57,298 bases of DNA from Cloacibacterium sp046296655. Its GTDB lineage: Bacteria; Bacteroidota; Bacteroidia; Flavobacteriales; Weeksellaceae. A program made the translations under genes and the position numbers. This document shows, one piece after another, positions 17,464 to 27,300 of this stretch. The notes beneath the pieces were generated by a model. The model had not been told where the DNA came from and made no database searches. It saw nothing but the letters and a program-made list of their open reading frames with translations. The stretch covers positions 1 through 57,298 of the forward strand of contig JBKBLE010000015.1 in NCBI GenBank assembly GCA_046296655.1, written 5' to 3'. Each line of letters begins with the position of its first letter. The stretch's first letter is position 1.

Positions 17464-20004
17464 TTATTTCTTCTTCGTTGCAGGTTTTTTAGCAACTGTT
17501 TTCTTTGCCGCAGGTTTTTTCTTTTCTGCAAAAGCTGTTTTATCTTGATCAGTAATCCATTTTTTTACTTCATCCAGAGAAACAGTTTTCAATTCTTCTG
17601 CTTCATACTTGCTTCCGTCTTCTTTTTTCGGAATTTTGAACATTGCTTTACCAAATTTAATGAAAGGTCCCCATCTTCCGTTTTCGATCGAAATTTTTTC
17701 TTTTTCCCATTGTTGAATATAGCGGTTGGCTTCTTTCTCTAATTTGGCAGAAATGAGTTCTTCAATATCTCCTTGAGTAAGATTGTCAAAATCATATTTC
17801 TTAGGAACATTTACATACAAATCTTTGTATTTTACAAATGGTCCAAATCTTCCCGTTCCTTTGGTTACAGGTTCACCTTTATAAGTGGCAATTGGCGCAT
17901 CTGCTTCTATTTTTTCTTTGATGAAATTTTCTGCAACCTCTTGAGTTACCGAAAAAGGATCTGTTCCTCTTCCGATAGAAATAAAAGCATCTCCCCATTT
18001 TACATAAGGTCCGAATCTTCCTACGCCAACAGAAACTGGTTTTCCTTGGAATTCTTTTAAATCAAAAGGAATTTTAAATAATTCTAAAGCTTCTTCAAAA
18101 CTGATGGTATTGATATTTTGCGTTGGCAAAAGTGAAGCGTAAGTCGGTTTCTCTTCATCATCATTTTCCCCAATTTGAATCATCGCACCATATCTTCCCA
18201 TTTTGGCGTAAACATTTTTGCCCGTTTTAGGATCCACACCTAATAATCTTTCGCCAGTAGCTCTATCTGCATGTTCTTCTACATCTTCAATTTTCGGGTG
18301 GAAATGATCATAAAAACTTTTCAAAGTTTCTTTCCATTTTTCGGCACCATTGGCAATATCGTCGAAATCTTGCTCTACTTTCGCCGTAAAACCATAATCT
18401 AAAATTTCATTGAAATTATTAATCAAAAATTCATTCACCACTTCGCCAATATCTGTAGGAACGAATTTATTTTTATCTCCGCCAAATTTCTCCGTCAAAA
18501 CTTCTTTTTTAATACCAGATTTTCCCAAAGAAAGTTTCACGATTTCTCTTTCTTGCGGAAGAATTTCGCGTTTGTCAACATATCCTCTATTCTGAATCGT
18601 TTGAATTGTTGGTGCGTAAGTAGAAGGTCTTCCAATTCCCAATTCTTCTAATTTTCTTACCAAAGCAGCTTCCGTATATCTTGCTGCTGGTTTAGTGAAT
18701 TTTTCGGTAGCTGTAATTTTTTTATAACTTAAAACTTCGCCTACATTTACTTTTGGCAATAGTTTTTCGTTGTTTTCCTCATCATCTTCTTCAGTTTTCG
18801 AAATTCCATAGACTTTTAGGAAACCATCGAAAACAATTACTTCACCTTGCGCTTCAAAATGACTTGGCAAAGCAGAATTCCCGATTTCAATTATGGTTTT
18901 TTCAATTTTTGCATTTGCCATCTGAGAAGCTAAAGTTCTCTTATATATTAATTGATATAATTTATTCAATTGAACATCATCAATCGATTTTACAGAAAAA
19001 TCAGTCGGACGAATTGCTTCGTGCGCTTCTTGAGCAGATGCAGATTTCGTAGTGTAATTTCTTGGCGAAGAATATTCTGCCCCGAATTCTTTTTCGATGA
19101 AATCTTTAGCAGCGCTAATCGCATCTTGAGATAGATTTACAGAGTCTGTTCTCATATAAGTAATGTACCCTTCTTCGTAGAGACGCTGTGCAATTCTCAT
19201 GGTAGAAGTTACATTGTATCCTAATCTATTAGACGCTTCTTGTTGCAAAGTAGAAGTGGTAAAAGGTGCAGAAGCAGAACGAGAACCTGGTTTAGTTTCT
19301 ACATTTAAGACTTTAAATTCTACATTTTGAGATTTTTCTAAAAATGCTTCCGCTTCTTTTTCTTGAGCAAAATCTTTTTTCAGTTTTGCAGCAATTTCTT
19401 GCTTTTCTGCATTTACGAAAGTTCCTTCCACTTTATAAGTAGAAGTCGGTTTGAAATTTCTAATTTCTTGTTCTCTTTCTACGACCAATCTTACTGCAAC
19501 AGATTGTACTCTTCCTGCCGAAAGTCCTGTTTTCACTTTTTTCCAAAGTACTGGCGACATTTCAAAACCTACAATTCTGTCGAGAACCCTTCTTGCTTGT
19601 TGAGCATTTACGAGATTCTGGTCAATTTTTCTTGGGTTTTCAATCGCTTTTAAAATCGCATTTTTGGTAATTTCGTGGAAAACAATACGCTTAGTATTTT
19701 CTTCTTTGAGTTTTAATTCTTGTGCTAAATGCCAAGCAATAGCTTCTCCTTCACGGTCTTCATCGGAAGCTAACCAAACGATATCCGCTTTTTTCACCGC
19801 TGCTTTCAGTTCAGTTACCAATTTCTTTTTATCAGCAGGAACTTCGTAATCTGGCGTGAAGGTTTTAAGGTCTATTCCCATTCCTTTTTTGGGTAAATCT
19901 CGAATATGACCGAAGCTAGATTTCACTTCGAAATCCTTTCCAAGATACTTCTGAATGGTCTTCGCTTTTGCTGGTGACTCTACGATGACTAGATTTTTTG
20001 ACAT
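17464..20004 (-). CDS. topA: DNA topoisomerase I
   Basis: Type IA topoisomerase relaxes negative supercoils through a 5'-phosphotyrosine intermediate. The TOPRIM domain (VIVESPAKAKTIQKYLG, then SDEDREGEAIAWHL) and the catalytic tyrosine in GYITYMRTDS (residue 283 from the chosen start) are intact. The C-terminal region carries several glycine-rich repeats of the type GRFGPYVKWG instead of Cys4 zinc fingers, and ends in a Lys/Ala-rich basic tail. I choose the ATG at 20004 (MSKNLVIVES); the upstream ATG two codons earlier lies closer to the promoter. A TACTTTTG box (20019-20026) leaves a leader of only a few bases. Confidence 0.95.
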   Translation of the reverse strand: MSKNLVIVESPAKAKTIQKYLGKDFEVKSSFGHIRDLPKKGMGIDLKTFTPDYEVPADKKKLVTELKAAVKKADIVWLASDEDREGEAIAWHLAQELKLKEENTKRIVFHEITKNAILKAIENPRKIDQNLVNAQQARRVLDRIVGFEMSPVLWKKVKTGLSAGRVQSVAVRLVVEREQEIRNFKPTSTYKVEGTFVNAEKQEIAAKLKKDFAQEKEAEAFLEKSQNVEFKVLNVETKPGSRSASAPFTTSTLQQEASNRLGYNVTSTMRIAQRLYEEGYITYMRTDSVNLSQDAISAAKDFIEKEFGAEYSSPRNYTTKSASAQEAHEAIRPTDFSVKSIDDVQLNKLYQLIYKRTLASQMANAKIEKTIIEIGNSALPSHFEAQGEVIVFDGFLKVYGISKTEEDDEENNEKLLPKVNVGEVLSYKKITATEKFTKPAARYTEAALVRKLEELGIGRPSTYAPTIQTIQNRGYVDKREILPQEREIVKLSLGKSGIKKEVLTEKFGGDKNKFVPTDIGEVVNEFLINNFNEILDYGFTAKVEQDFDDIANGAEKWKETLKSFYDHFHPKIEDVEEHADRATGERLLGVDPKTGKNVYAKMGRYGAMIQIGENDDEEKPTYASLLPTQNINTISFEEALELFKIPFDLKEFQGKPVSVGVGRFGPYVKWGDAFISIGRGTDPFSVTQEVAENFIKEKIEADAPIATYKGEPVTKGTGRFGPFVKYKDLYVNVPKKYDFDNLTQGDIEELISAKLEKEANRYIQQWEKEKISIENGRWGPFIKFGKAMFKIPKKEDGSKYEAEELKTVSLDEVKKWITDQDKTAFAEKKKPAAKKTVAKKPATKKK

Positions 20005-20150
20005 GCACAAAATTTTTGCAAAAGTAGAAACTTTTTTTTAAACGAGATTTTTTAAAATTATTTTTCCTTGTTTTATGACATATTTTACCTAATTTTCTGG
20101 ATATATTCATTTTATCTATCACAACAAAAAATATATTTTTTCATCAAAAA

Positions 20151-20182
20151 TTTGGAAAATCAATAAACTTGATATAATTTTA
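20151..20182 (+). promoter_or_regulatory. Candidate promoter for the Cys-leader / TonB receptor transcript
   Basis: TTTG (20151-20154) is followed after 20 bases by TAATTTTA (20175-20182), seven of eight matches to TAnnTTTG. Transcription from here would give a leader of about 200 bases containing the small ORF at 20241 and the terminator at 20337. Confidence 0.4.
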
Positions 20183-20240
20183 CCAAAGATTTATGAAATC
20201 ATTTTCAAACATATCAGCAAATTATAATAGCACTCAAGTA

Positions 20241-20309
20241 ATGATGTGCTGTTGTTCTCTTACCAAAATTAGAGGGCAGTTTGCTTCGTTATGTACAATG
20301 ACTAGATAG
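20241..20309 (+). CDS. Candidate leader peptide with Cys-Cys-Cys, attenuator type
   Basis: This 22-codon ORF starts MMCCCSLTKIRG and ends LCTMTR before TAG. Codons 3-5 are TGC TGT TGT, three Cys in a row after two Met, a pattern that is unlikely by chance and typical of ribosome-sensing leader peptides. It ends 27 bases before a strong terminator (20337-20364) that stands before the TonB receptor ATG. The sequence GAGGGC at 20272-20277, inside the ORF just after the Cys codons, is identical to part of the terminator's 3' arm and can pair with GCCCTC (20338-20343) of the 5' arm, so it could act as an antiterminator. Inference: low Cys-tRNA stalls the ribosome and permits expression of the receptor. 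Confidence 0.65.
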   Translation: MMCCCSLTKIRGQFASLCTMTR

Positions 20310-20336
20310 AAATTCTATTTACAATATATATTAATG

Positions 20337-20364
20337 AGCCCTCAGTTTTCTGAGGGCTTTTTTT
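20337..20364 (+). terminator. Intrinsic terminator in the leader (attenuator)
   Basis: AGCCCTCAG (20337-20345) pairs perfectly with CTGAGGGCT (20350-20358) across a TTTT loop, followed by seven T residues. It lies 26 bases before the ATG of the TonB receptor and after the Cys leader ORF, so it terminates a leader rather than a gene. Confidence 0.85.
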
Positions 20365-20390
20365 GTTCAAGAAAAATTAAACTTTAAAAT

Positions 20391-23255
20391 ATGAAAAGAA
20401 AACAACAATTGTTAGGATTATTGGTAATTACAGGATTAGGAATTCCATCTTTTGCCAATGCACAAAAAAAAGATTCTCTAAAAGAGAAAAACATTGAAGA
20501 AACTGTAATCATAGGTACTAGAAACAAAAATAGAGTTCTTACAGACGTACCAGCTCCTGTAGATGTTTTTTCCGTGAAAGACATTATTATTAATTCTCCG
20601 CAGACTAATGTAAATCAAATTATGAATTATATTGCACCTTCTTTTACAAGTAACCCTACTTCTACAGCAGACGGAACAGATCACGTAGATCCTGCTCAAT
20701 TAAGAGGTTTAGGAACAGATCAAACGCTGGTTTTACTCAACGGAAAAAGAAGACACACTTCTTCTTTGGTAAATATTAATGGTTCTCCTGGCCGTGGTTC
20801 AGTAGTAACAGACCTCAACGCAATTCCTGCTTTTGCAATTGATAGAATAGAGGTTTTAAGAGATGGTTCTGCAGCGCAATACGGTTCTGATGCAATTGCA
20901 GGTGTAATTAATGTAAATTTAAAAAGAAACAGCGGATTTTCTGGAGCCTTACAATATGGGGGAAATGTTTCTAACGCTTCTAATAATTTTTCTGGTGGAA
21001 TTGACGGGCAACTTCTTCAATTAGACTTAAATTACGGAACTAGTTTAGGAAAAAAAGGAGGCTTTTTCAATATTACGGGAACACTTGCCAATAGAGAAAA
21101 TACGAGCCGAGCTGGAATTAGAAATAATAGTATCTTCAATGCTTATAATGCTGTAGAAAGGATTGCAGGAAATAACGGTGTAAATCTTTCATCTCTTTTT
21201 GGAAACATTACTAATACACCTAATCAATCGCAAATTATTAACTACATCAAACAATATGCTCCACAAGTAGGATATTTTACAACTGCTCAACAAACTGCGA
21301 TTGCAAATGCAAGCTCTCTTTCAGCATTGCAAAGTGCTCTGAATTTTGATGTTACCAACAACGAACTCTCAGCAAGAGGTTTGTCTAGAAAAGATTTTAA
21401 TATGAATGTGGGACAATCTAAACTTGCAACAGGACAAGTTTATTATAATGCAAAACTTCCACTGAATGAAATTACCAGCTTATATTCTTTCGGTGGACTT
21501 TCTTACAGAAAAGGAGCTTCTTATGCTTTTTACAGACTTCCGAATGGTAGCGGAACTTCTACATCGCTATATTCAAATGGATTTTTGCCAGAAATAGAAT
21601 CTGATATTTATGATTTTTCTACAGCACTTGGTTTAACTTCTAAACTGGCTGGTTTTGATGTGGATTTAAGTACCAATTTAGGAACTAACTCTTTTAGTTA
21701 TACCATTAATAATACTGCTAATGCAACTTTGGGAGTTAATTCTCCTTCAAGTTTTAATGCTGGTAAAATTGCTTTCTTACAAAACACCAACAATTTAGAT
21801 TTTTCTAGAAATTTCGATGTTTTAGAAGGCTTAAACTTAGCTTTTGGAGCAGAATACAGATATGAAAACTTCAAAATCAACAAAGGTGAAGAAGCTTCTT
21901 ATGCCATCTATGATATTAACGGAAATATAGCTCCTGCAACTGGTGTTGCAACAAATTTAGCCGTTACAGATTTCTTTGGAAACAGAAGAGGTGGTGGTTC
22001 GCAAGGTTTTACAGGATTTCAACCTTTAGACGAAATCAACAAATCTAGAAACAGCTTTGCAGGATATGTAGATACCGAATTAAATATTTTTAATAATTGG
22101 ATTGTAAGTGGAGCTTTACGTTATGAAAATTACTCAGATTTCGGAAATACACTCAACGGAAAATTGGCTACTTTGGTTAAAGTAACACCTAATTTCAACT
22201 GGAGAGCTTCTGCACAAACTGGTTTTAGAGCGCCTTCACTTCAACAGAAATATTTCAGTTCTACATCTACTCAGTTTTTTACCAATTCTACTACTGGATT
22301 ATTAGAACCAAAACAAGTAACATTCTTTACCAATGAATCCAGAGCTGCAGAATTAGTCGGAATCCCAAGATTAAAACCAGAAAAATCTAAAAGTATAAGC
22401 ACAGGTTTCACCTTCAAAATTCCTTCTGCTAATTTAAGCATCGCTGTAGATGGCTATTTCACAAGAATTAATGACAGAGTAATTCTTACAGGAGCTTACG
22501 CTAGACCAACAGATGCACAAGTGAACGCAACTTCTGGAGCTGCACAACAAGCGTTAAAAGATTTGCAATCTGCATTTGACTCTAAATACGCGGAAAGAGC
22601 TTCATTTTTCAGCAATGGTATCAATACAGAAACCAAAGGTATAGACGTGGTAATTACTCATAAACACAATTTCAGTGAAGGAATTTCTATAAAATCTGAT
22701 TTAGCAGGAAGTTACAACCATACTCAAAGAGTTGGCAAACTTCAGTTACCTCAAACGTTAATTAATTCTGGTTCTAATGCTGCTTCTTATGCATTTACAT
22801 TCTTCCCAGAATCTAGCAAAGTGTATTTAGAAAATGCAATCCCAAGATTTAAGGCAAGTCTTTCTAATAATTTAAGTTTAGGAAAACTAGACATTTTGCT
22901 TAGAAATTCATATTTCGGAAAAGTAACAGATCCTGGTGCAACAGATGTAAATCTAGATGGTTTTTCTTCTGTTTATGAACATCCTGTTTATGGAGGAAAA
23001 CTGATTACAGATATTTCTATTGGTTACCAATACAATAAAAATTTGAGATTTACAGTAGGTGCAAATAATGTAGGAGACGTATATCCAGACACCAATCCAA
23101 CTAAAGTTCCTGCATTTACTAACACAAGTCCAGGACTTACTTCTTCGCCAAGTACAGATTTATCAAACGCCAATCAGTTTGTGTATTCTAGAGCAGTTTC
23201 GCAATATGGTTTAAATGGGAGATACGTTTTTGCTAGAATTAATTTTAATTTCTAA
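20391..23255 (+). CDS. TonB-dependent outer-membrane receptor
   Basis: This 954-residue receptor has a signal peptide (about 1-25, ending ANAQ), a TonB-box-like start (EETVIIGTRN), a plug domain (about 45-175, with QLRGLGTDQTLVLLNGKRR and IDRIEVLRDGSAAQYGSDAIAGVINV), and a large barrel ending in RYVFARINFNF. It lacks the carboxypeptidase-like N-terminal domain of SusC proteins and no SusD gene follows, so it is more like a small-molecule importer. The Cys-codon leader and attenuator upstream suggest a substrate tied to sulfur nutrition. That substrate assignment is inference. Confidence 0.92.
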   Translation: MKRKQQLLGLLVITGLGIPSFANAQKKDSLKEKNIEETVIIGTRNKNRVLTDVPAPVDVFSVKDIIINSPQTNVNQIMNYIAPSFTSNPTSTADGTDHVDPAQLRGLGTDQTLVLLNGKRRHTSSLVNINGSPGRGSVVTDLNAIPAFAIDRIEVLRDGSAAQYGSDAIAGVINVNLKRNSGFSGALQYGGNVSNASNNFSGGIDGQLLQLDLNYGTSLGKKGGFFNITGTLANRENTSRAGIRNNSIFNAYNAVERIAGNNGVNLSSLFGNITNTPNQSQIINYIKQYAPQVGYFTTAQQTAIANASSLSALQSALNFDVTNNELSARGLSRKDFNMNVGQSKLATGQVYYNAKLPLNEITSLYSFGGLSYRKGASYAFYRLPNGSGTSTSLYSNGFLPEIESDIYDFSTALGLTSKLAGFDVDLSTNLGTNSFSYTINNTANATLGVNSPSSFNAGKIAFLQNTNNLDFSRNFDVLEGLNLAFGAEYRYENFKINKGEEASYAIYDINGNIAPATGVATNLAVTDFFGNRRGGGSQGFTGFQPLDEINKSRNSFAGYVDTELNIFNNWIVSGALRYENYSDFGNTLNGKLATLVKVTPNFNWRASAQTGFRAPSLQQKYFSSTSTQFFTNSTTGLLEPKQVTFFTNESRAAELVGIPRLKPEKSKSISTGFTFKIPSANLSIAVDGYFTRINDRVILTGAYARPTDAQVNATSGAAQQALKDLQSAFDSKYAERASFFSNGINTETKGIDVVITHKHNFSEGISIKSDLAGSYNHTQRVGKLQLPQTLINSGSNAASYAFTFFPESSKVYLENAIPRFKASLSNNLSLGKLDILLRNSYFGKVTDPGATDVNLDGFSSVYEHPVYGGKLITDISIGYQYNKNLRFTVGANNVGDVYPDTNPTKVPAFTNTSPGLTSSPSTDLSNANQFVYSRAVSQYGLNGRYVFARINFNF

Positions 23256-23270
23256 TAATTTTTATACCAA

Positions 23271-23306
23271 TAAACCGGCAGTAGCATAAATTTTGCTGTC
23301 GGTTTA
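23271..23306. other. Hairpin after the TonB receptor gene
   Basis: TAAACCGGCAG (23271-23281) pairs with CTGTCGGTTTA (23296-23306) with one G-U pair and a 14-base loop. It is followed by A residues rather than T on the plus strand, so it is not a classical terminator. It may protect the mRNA 3' end or mark processing between the receptor and DUF4395 genes. Confidence 0.45.
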
Positions 23307-23326
23307 TAAAAAAACAAAACAAATTT

Positions 23327-23725
23327 ATGCCTACAGAAAATAAAATAAGATTAACCGCCTTTTTAGTATTTATCTTAACCATTTTATACATCACAACTCA
23401 TTTCGTTTGGATTCCTCTTTTTCTATTAATAGATTTTGCTTTCAGAGGTTCTGGATACGGAAAATGGAGTGTTTTAGGATTTTTAGCTGAGAAAATAGTT
23501 TCGATTTTTAATTTAGAACAAAAACCCATTTATTTTCCTCCGAAACAATTTGCTGCACAAGTAGGTTTTATTTTTTCATTGACATTATTGGTTTTTAATC
23601 TTCTCGAAATCAACAGTCTTATTGTAAGCGGAATTTTACTAATTTGCGCAGGTCTAGAAGCGTTTTTCAATTTCTGTGTTGGATGTTATGTGTACAATGC
23701 TTATTATCACTTCAAAAATAAATAG
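23327..23725 (+). CDS. DUF4395 family membrane protein
   Basis: This 132-residue protein has three or four hydrophobic helices. It carries the DUF4395 hallmarks: the segment PPKQFAAQVGFIFS in the middle and the NFCVGCYVYN motif (CxxC-like Cys pair) near the C-terminus. Function is unknown. From memory, DUF4395 genes are often found near rhodanese or thioredoxin genes, which would match the Cys-controlled receptor 71 bases upstream. The two genes may be one transcript. Confidence 0.75.
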   Translation: MPTENKIRLTAFLVFILTILYITTHFVWIPLFLLIDFAFRGSGYGKWSVLGFLAEKIVSIFNLEQKPIYFPPKQFAAQVGFIFSLTLLVFNLLEINSLIVSGILLICAGLEAFFNFCVGCYVYNAYYHFKNK

Positions 23726-23799
23726 CATTTATTTAACATTTTCAAAAGGTACAACTGCACTAAATTCTATTATTTTTGTAGCATCCAAATCTTATTTTA

Positions 23800-24285
23800 T
23801 TGAAAAACTTCATTCAAAATTCCATTAAAAGTCAGAAAGTATTCTATCGATATTTTCGCAGGAAAGGTATTAAAAGACTTTTCAAAGAAAATATCTTAGA
23901 AAGTGATGGAGACAACAAAAGTAAAGCGCTTTCTATCGCCTTAGGAATTTTTATTGGAGTTTCTCCTTTTTGGGGATTTCATACTGTTTTAGCGCTTTCG
24001 TTGGCAACAGTTTTTAAGCTGAATAAGTTTCTTACATTTGTATTTTCTCAAATCAGTTTAGCGCCTTTTATTCCCTTTATTATAGGGATTTCTATGTTTT
24101 TTGGTTCTTTTTTCGTGGAAGGAAAAACCGATTTTTCTCATCAAGAATTGAATTTAGAAATGGTAAAACACAACTTGTTACAATATGTGGTAGGAAGTTT
24201 TATTTTCGCCACTTTGTTAGCGATTAGTTTTGGTTTTACATTTTTCTATTTATTAAATCTTTTCCGAAAAGAAAGTACGTCTTAA
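23800..24285 (+). CDS. DUF2062 domain membrane protein
   Basis: This 161-residue protein has a basic amphipathic N-terminus followed by the DUF2062 signature ALGIFIGVSPFWGFHTVLAL, then hydrophobic segments including QISLAPFIPFIIGISMFFG. DUF2062 proteins are inner-membrane proteins, sometimes fused to glycosyltransferases. No reaction is known. The start is TTG at 23800; no ATG is available before the domain. A TATTTTTG box at 23771-23778 would give a leader of about 15 bases, which supports this start. Confidence 0.75.
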   Translation: MKNFIQNSIKSQKVFYRYFRRKGIKRLFKENILESDGDNKSKALSIALGIFIGVSPFWGFHTVLALSLATVFKLNKFLTFVFSQISLAPFIPFIIGISMFFGSFFVEGKTDFSHQELNLEMVKHNLLQYVVGSFIFATLLAISFGFTFFYLLNLFRKESTS

Positions 24286-24385
24286 CTCACTTAAAACCAA
24301 TATTTTTAACCAAAAATTAATAAAAAATTCACGAAAATTCATTATATTCGCAAACTTAAATTTTAACAGTAGAAACCGAGATATA

Positions 24386-27300
24386 ATGAAGAAGTTCACA
24401 GAATACAAGCAACTTAACCTAAATGCTGTAGCAGAAAACGTTGCCAATTTTTGGAAAACCAATCAAACCTTTAAAAAATCCGTAGAAACACGCGAAGGAA
24501 AACCCAAGTATGTTTTTTACGAAGGACCACCTTCTGCCAACGGAATGCCGGGAATTCACCACGTAATGGCGAGAGCATTAAAGGATATTTTTTGCCGTTA
24601 TCAAACGCAAAACGGAAAGCAAGTTTTCCGTAAAGCTGGTTGGGACACGCATGGTTTACCTGTAGAATTAGGCGTAGAAAAAGAACTCGGAATTACCAAA
24701 GAAGACATCGGTAAAAAAATTACCGTGGAAGAATACAACCAAGCGTGTAGAAATGCTGTAATGCGATATACAGACGTTTGGAATGACCTTACCGAAAAAA
24801 TTGGTTATTGGGTAGATCTAGACAATCCTTACATTACCTACGAACCAAAATACATGGAAACAGTTTGGTGGCTTTTAAAACAATTGTACAACAAAGATTT
24901 ATTGTACAAAGGTTACACCATTCAGCCGTATTCTCCAAAAGCGGGAACTGGACTTTCTTCTCACGAATTGAACCAACCAGGAACTTATAGAGATGTTTCT
25001 GACACTACAGTTGTCGCTCAGTTTAAAGTTAAAAAATTCTCAGAAAATCTAGAATCTAAAATCTCGGCTCTAGGTTCTGATTTTCACATTTTGGCTTGGA
25101 CGACAACTCCTTGGACTTTACCTTCTAACACAGCTCTTGCAGTTGGTAGAGATATAGAATATGTCTTGGTTAAGACTTTCAACCAATATACTTTTGAGCC
25201 GATTAATATCATTTTGGCTCGTCCGTTATTGGAAAAACAATTCGGGAAAAAATTTGTAGAAGGAACTGATGAAGATTTTGCAAATTATACCGCTGAAAGC
25301 AAAACCATCCCTTACCAAGTTTTAGCAGAATTTACAGGTGAAGATTTAGCAGAAACTACTTACGAACAATTAATTCCTTGGTTTTTACCTGCGGAAAACG
25401 CCGAAAAAGCATTCCGTGTAATCATCGGAGATTTTGTAACCACAGAAGACGGAACGGGAATTGTACACATTGCGCCAACTTTCGGGGCAGATGATAACAG
25501 AGTGGCACAAGAAAACGGAATTCCGCCAATGTTGGTAAAAGATGAAAATGATAATCTCGTTCCTTTGGTGGATTTACAAGGTAAATTTTTAAAAGGCGAA
25601 AACGTTCCTGAACTTTTCAGTGGAAAATACATCAAAAACGAATATTACGACGAAGGAACTGCTCCCGAAAAATCTTGGGATGTAGAACTCGCGATTTTGT
25701 TAAAAACCGAAAACAAAGCCTTCAAAGTAGAGAAATATGTTCACAGTTATCCGCATTGTTGGAGAACTGACAAACCAGTGTTGTATTATCCTTTGGATTC
25801 TTGGTTTGTAAAAATGACTTCAGTAAGAAATCGTTTGGTAGAACTCAACGAAACCATCAATTGGAAGCCAAAATCTACAGGTGAAGGAAGATTTGCCAAC
25901 TGGTTAGAAAATGTAAACGATTGGAATCTTTCTCGTTCAAGATATTGGGGAATTCCTTTGCCAATTTGGAGAAGCGAAGACCTGAAAGAACAAAAAGTAA
26001 TCGGTTCTGTAGAAGAATTGGTGAATGAAATTCAAAAATCAATTGAAGCAGGTTTTATGACCGAAAATCCTTTCCAAGATTTTGAAGTAGGAAATATGTC
26101 TGCTGAAAATTATGCGAAAATAGATTTACACAAAAATATTGTTGATGCCATCACTTTGGTTTCAGATAGCGGAAAACCAATGAAACGTGAATCTGATTTG
26201 ATAGATGTTTGGTTTGATTCTGGTTCAATGCCTTATGCACAATTGCATTATCCTTTCGAAAACAAAGAAATGATAGACAGCGGAAAAGCTTTTCCGGCAG
26301 ATTTTATTGCAGAAGGAGTTGACCAAACCAGAGGTTGGTTTTATACACTTCACGCAATTGGAACTACTGTTTTTGATTCTATTGCTTATAAAAATGTAGT
26401 TTCTAACGGTTTAGTCCTCGACAAAAACGGACAAAAAATGTCTAAACGTCTCGGAAATGCAATTGATCCTTTTGAAACTTTACAAAAATATGGTCCCGAT
26501 GCAACGCGTTGGTACATGATTTCTAACGCCAATCCTTGGGAAAATTTAAAATTTGATTTAGAAGGAATTGATGAAGTGCGTAGAAAATTTTTCGGAACGC
26601 TTTACAACACGTATTCTTTCTTTAGTTTATATGCGAATGTTGACGGCTTCAATTATTCAGAAAAAGACGTGGAAAACCGCCCGGAAATTGACCGTTGGAT
26701 CCTTTCAGAACTGAATCTTTTAATCAAAGAAGTAAAAGAATTCTACGAAGATTACGAGCCAACGAAAGTGGCGAGAGCAATCAACACGTTCGTAAACGAT
26801 AATTTAAGTAACTGGTATGTAAGACTTTGCAGAAGACGTTTCTGGAAAGGCGATTATTCTGAAGACAAAATTTCGGCTTACCAAACTTTATATACTTGTT
26901 TAGAAACTGTTGCGAAAATTTCTGCACCAATTGCTCCGTTTTTTATGGATCAATTGTATCAAGATTTGAATGCAGTTACTGGAAAAGATGCAGCAGAATC
27001 TGTTCATTTAACCGATTTCCCGAAAGTTGATGAAAGTTTAATCGACCAAAATTTGGTAGAAAAAACACATTTGGCACAAACCATCACTTCTATGGTGTTC
27101 TCTCTGAGAAAGAAAGAAAACGTGAAAGTTCGTCAACCACTTCAAAAAGTGATGATTCCTGTTCTAGACAAAAAAACCGAAGAGCAAATTTTAGCGGTTT
27201 CGGAACTCATCAAACAAGAAGTGAATGTAAAAGAATTGCAATTAATTAATGCAGAAGAAGCAAGTCATTTAATTGTAAAACAAATTAAGCCGAATTTCAA

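Noticed and set aside
17773..19849. Plus-strand ORFs opposite topA
   Set aside because: They are antisense shadows of a well-supported gene with no recognisable domain or start context.
23271..23306. Terminator after the first TonB receptor
   Set aside because: A hairpin exists but it is followed by A residues on the plus strand, so it is listed only as a hairpin.
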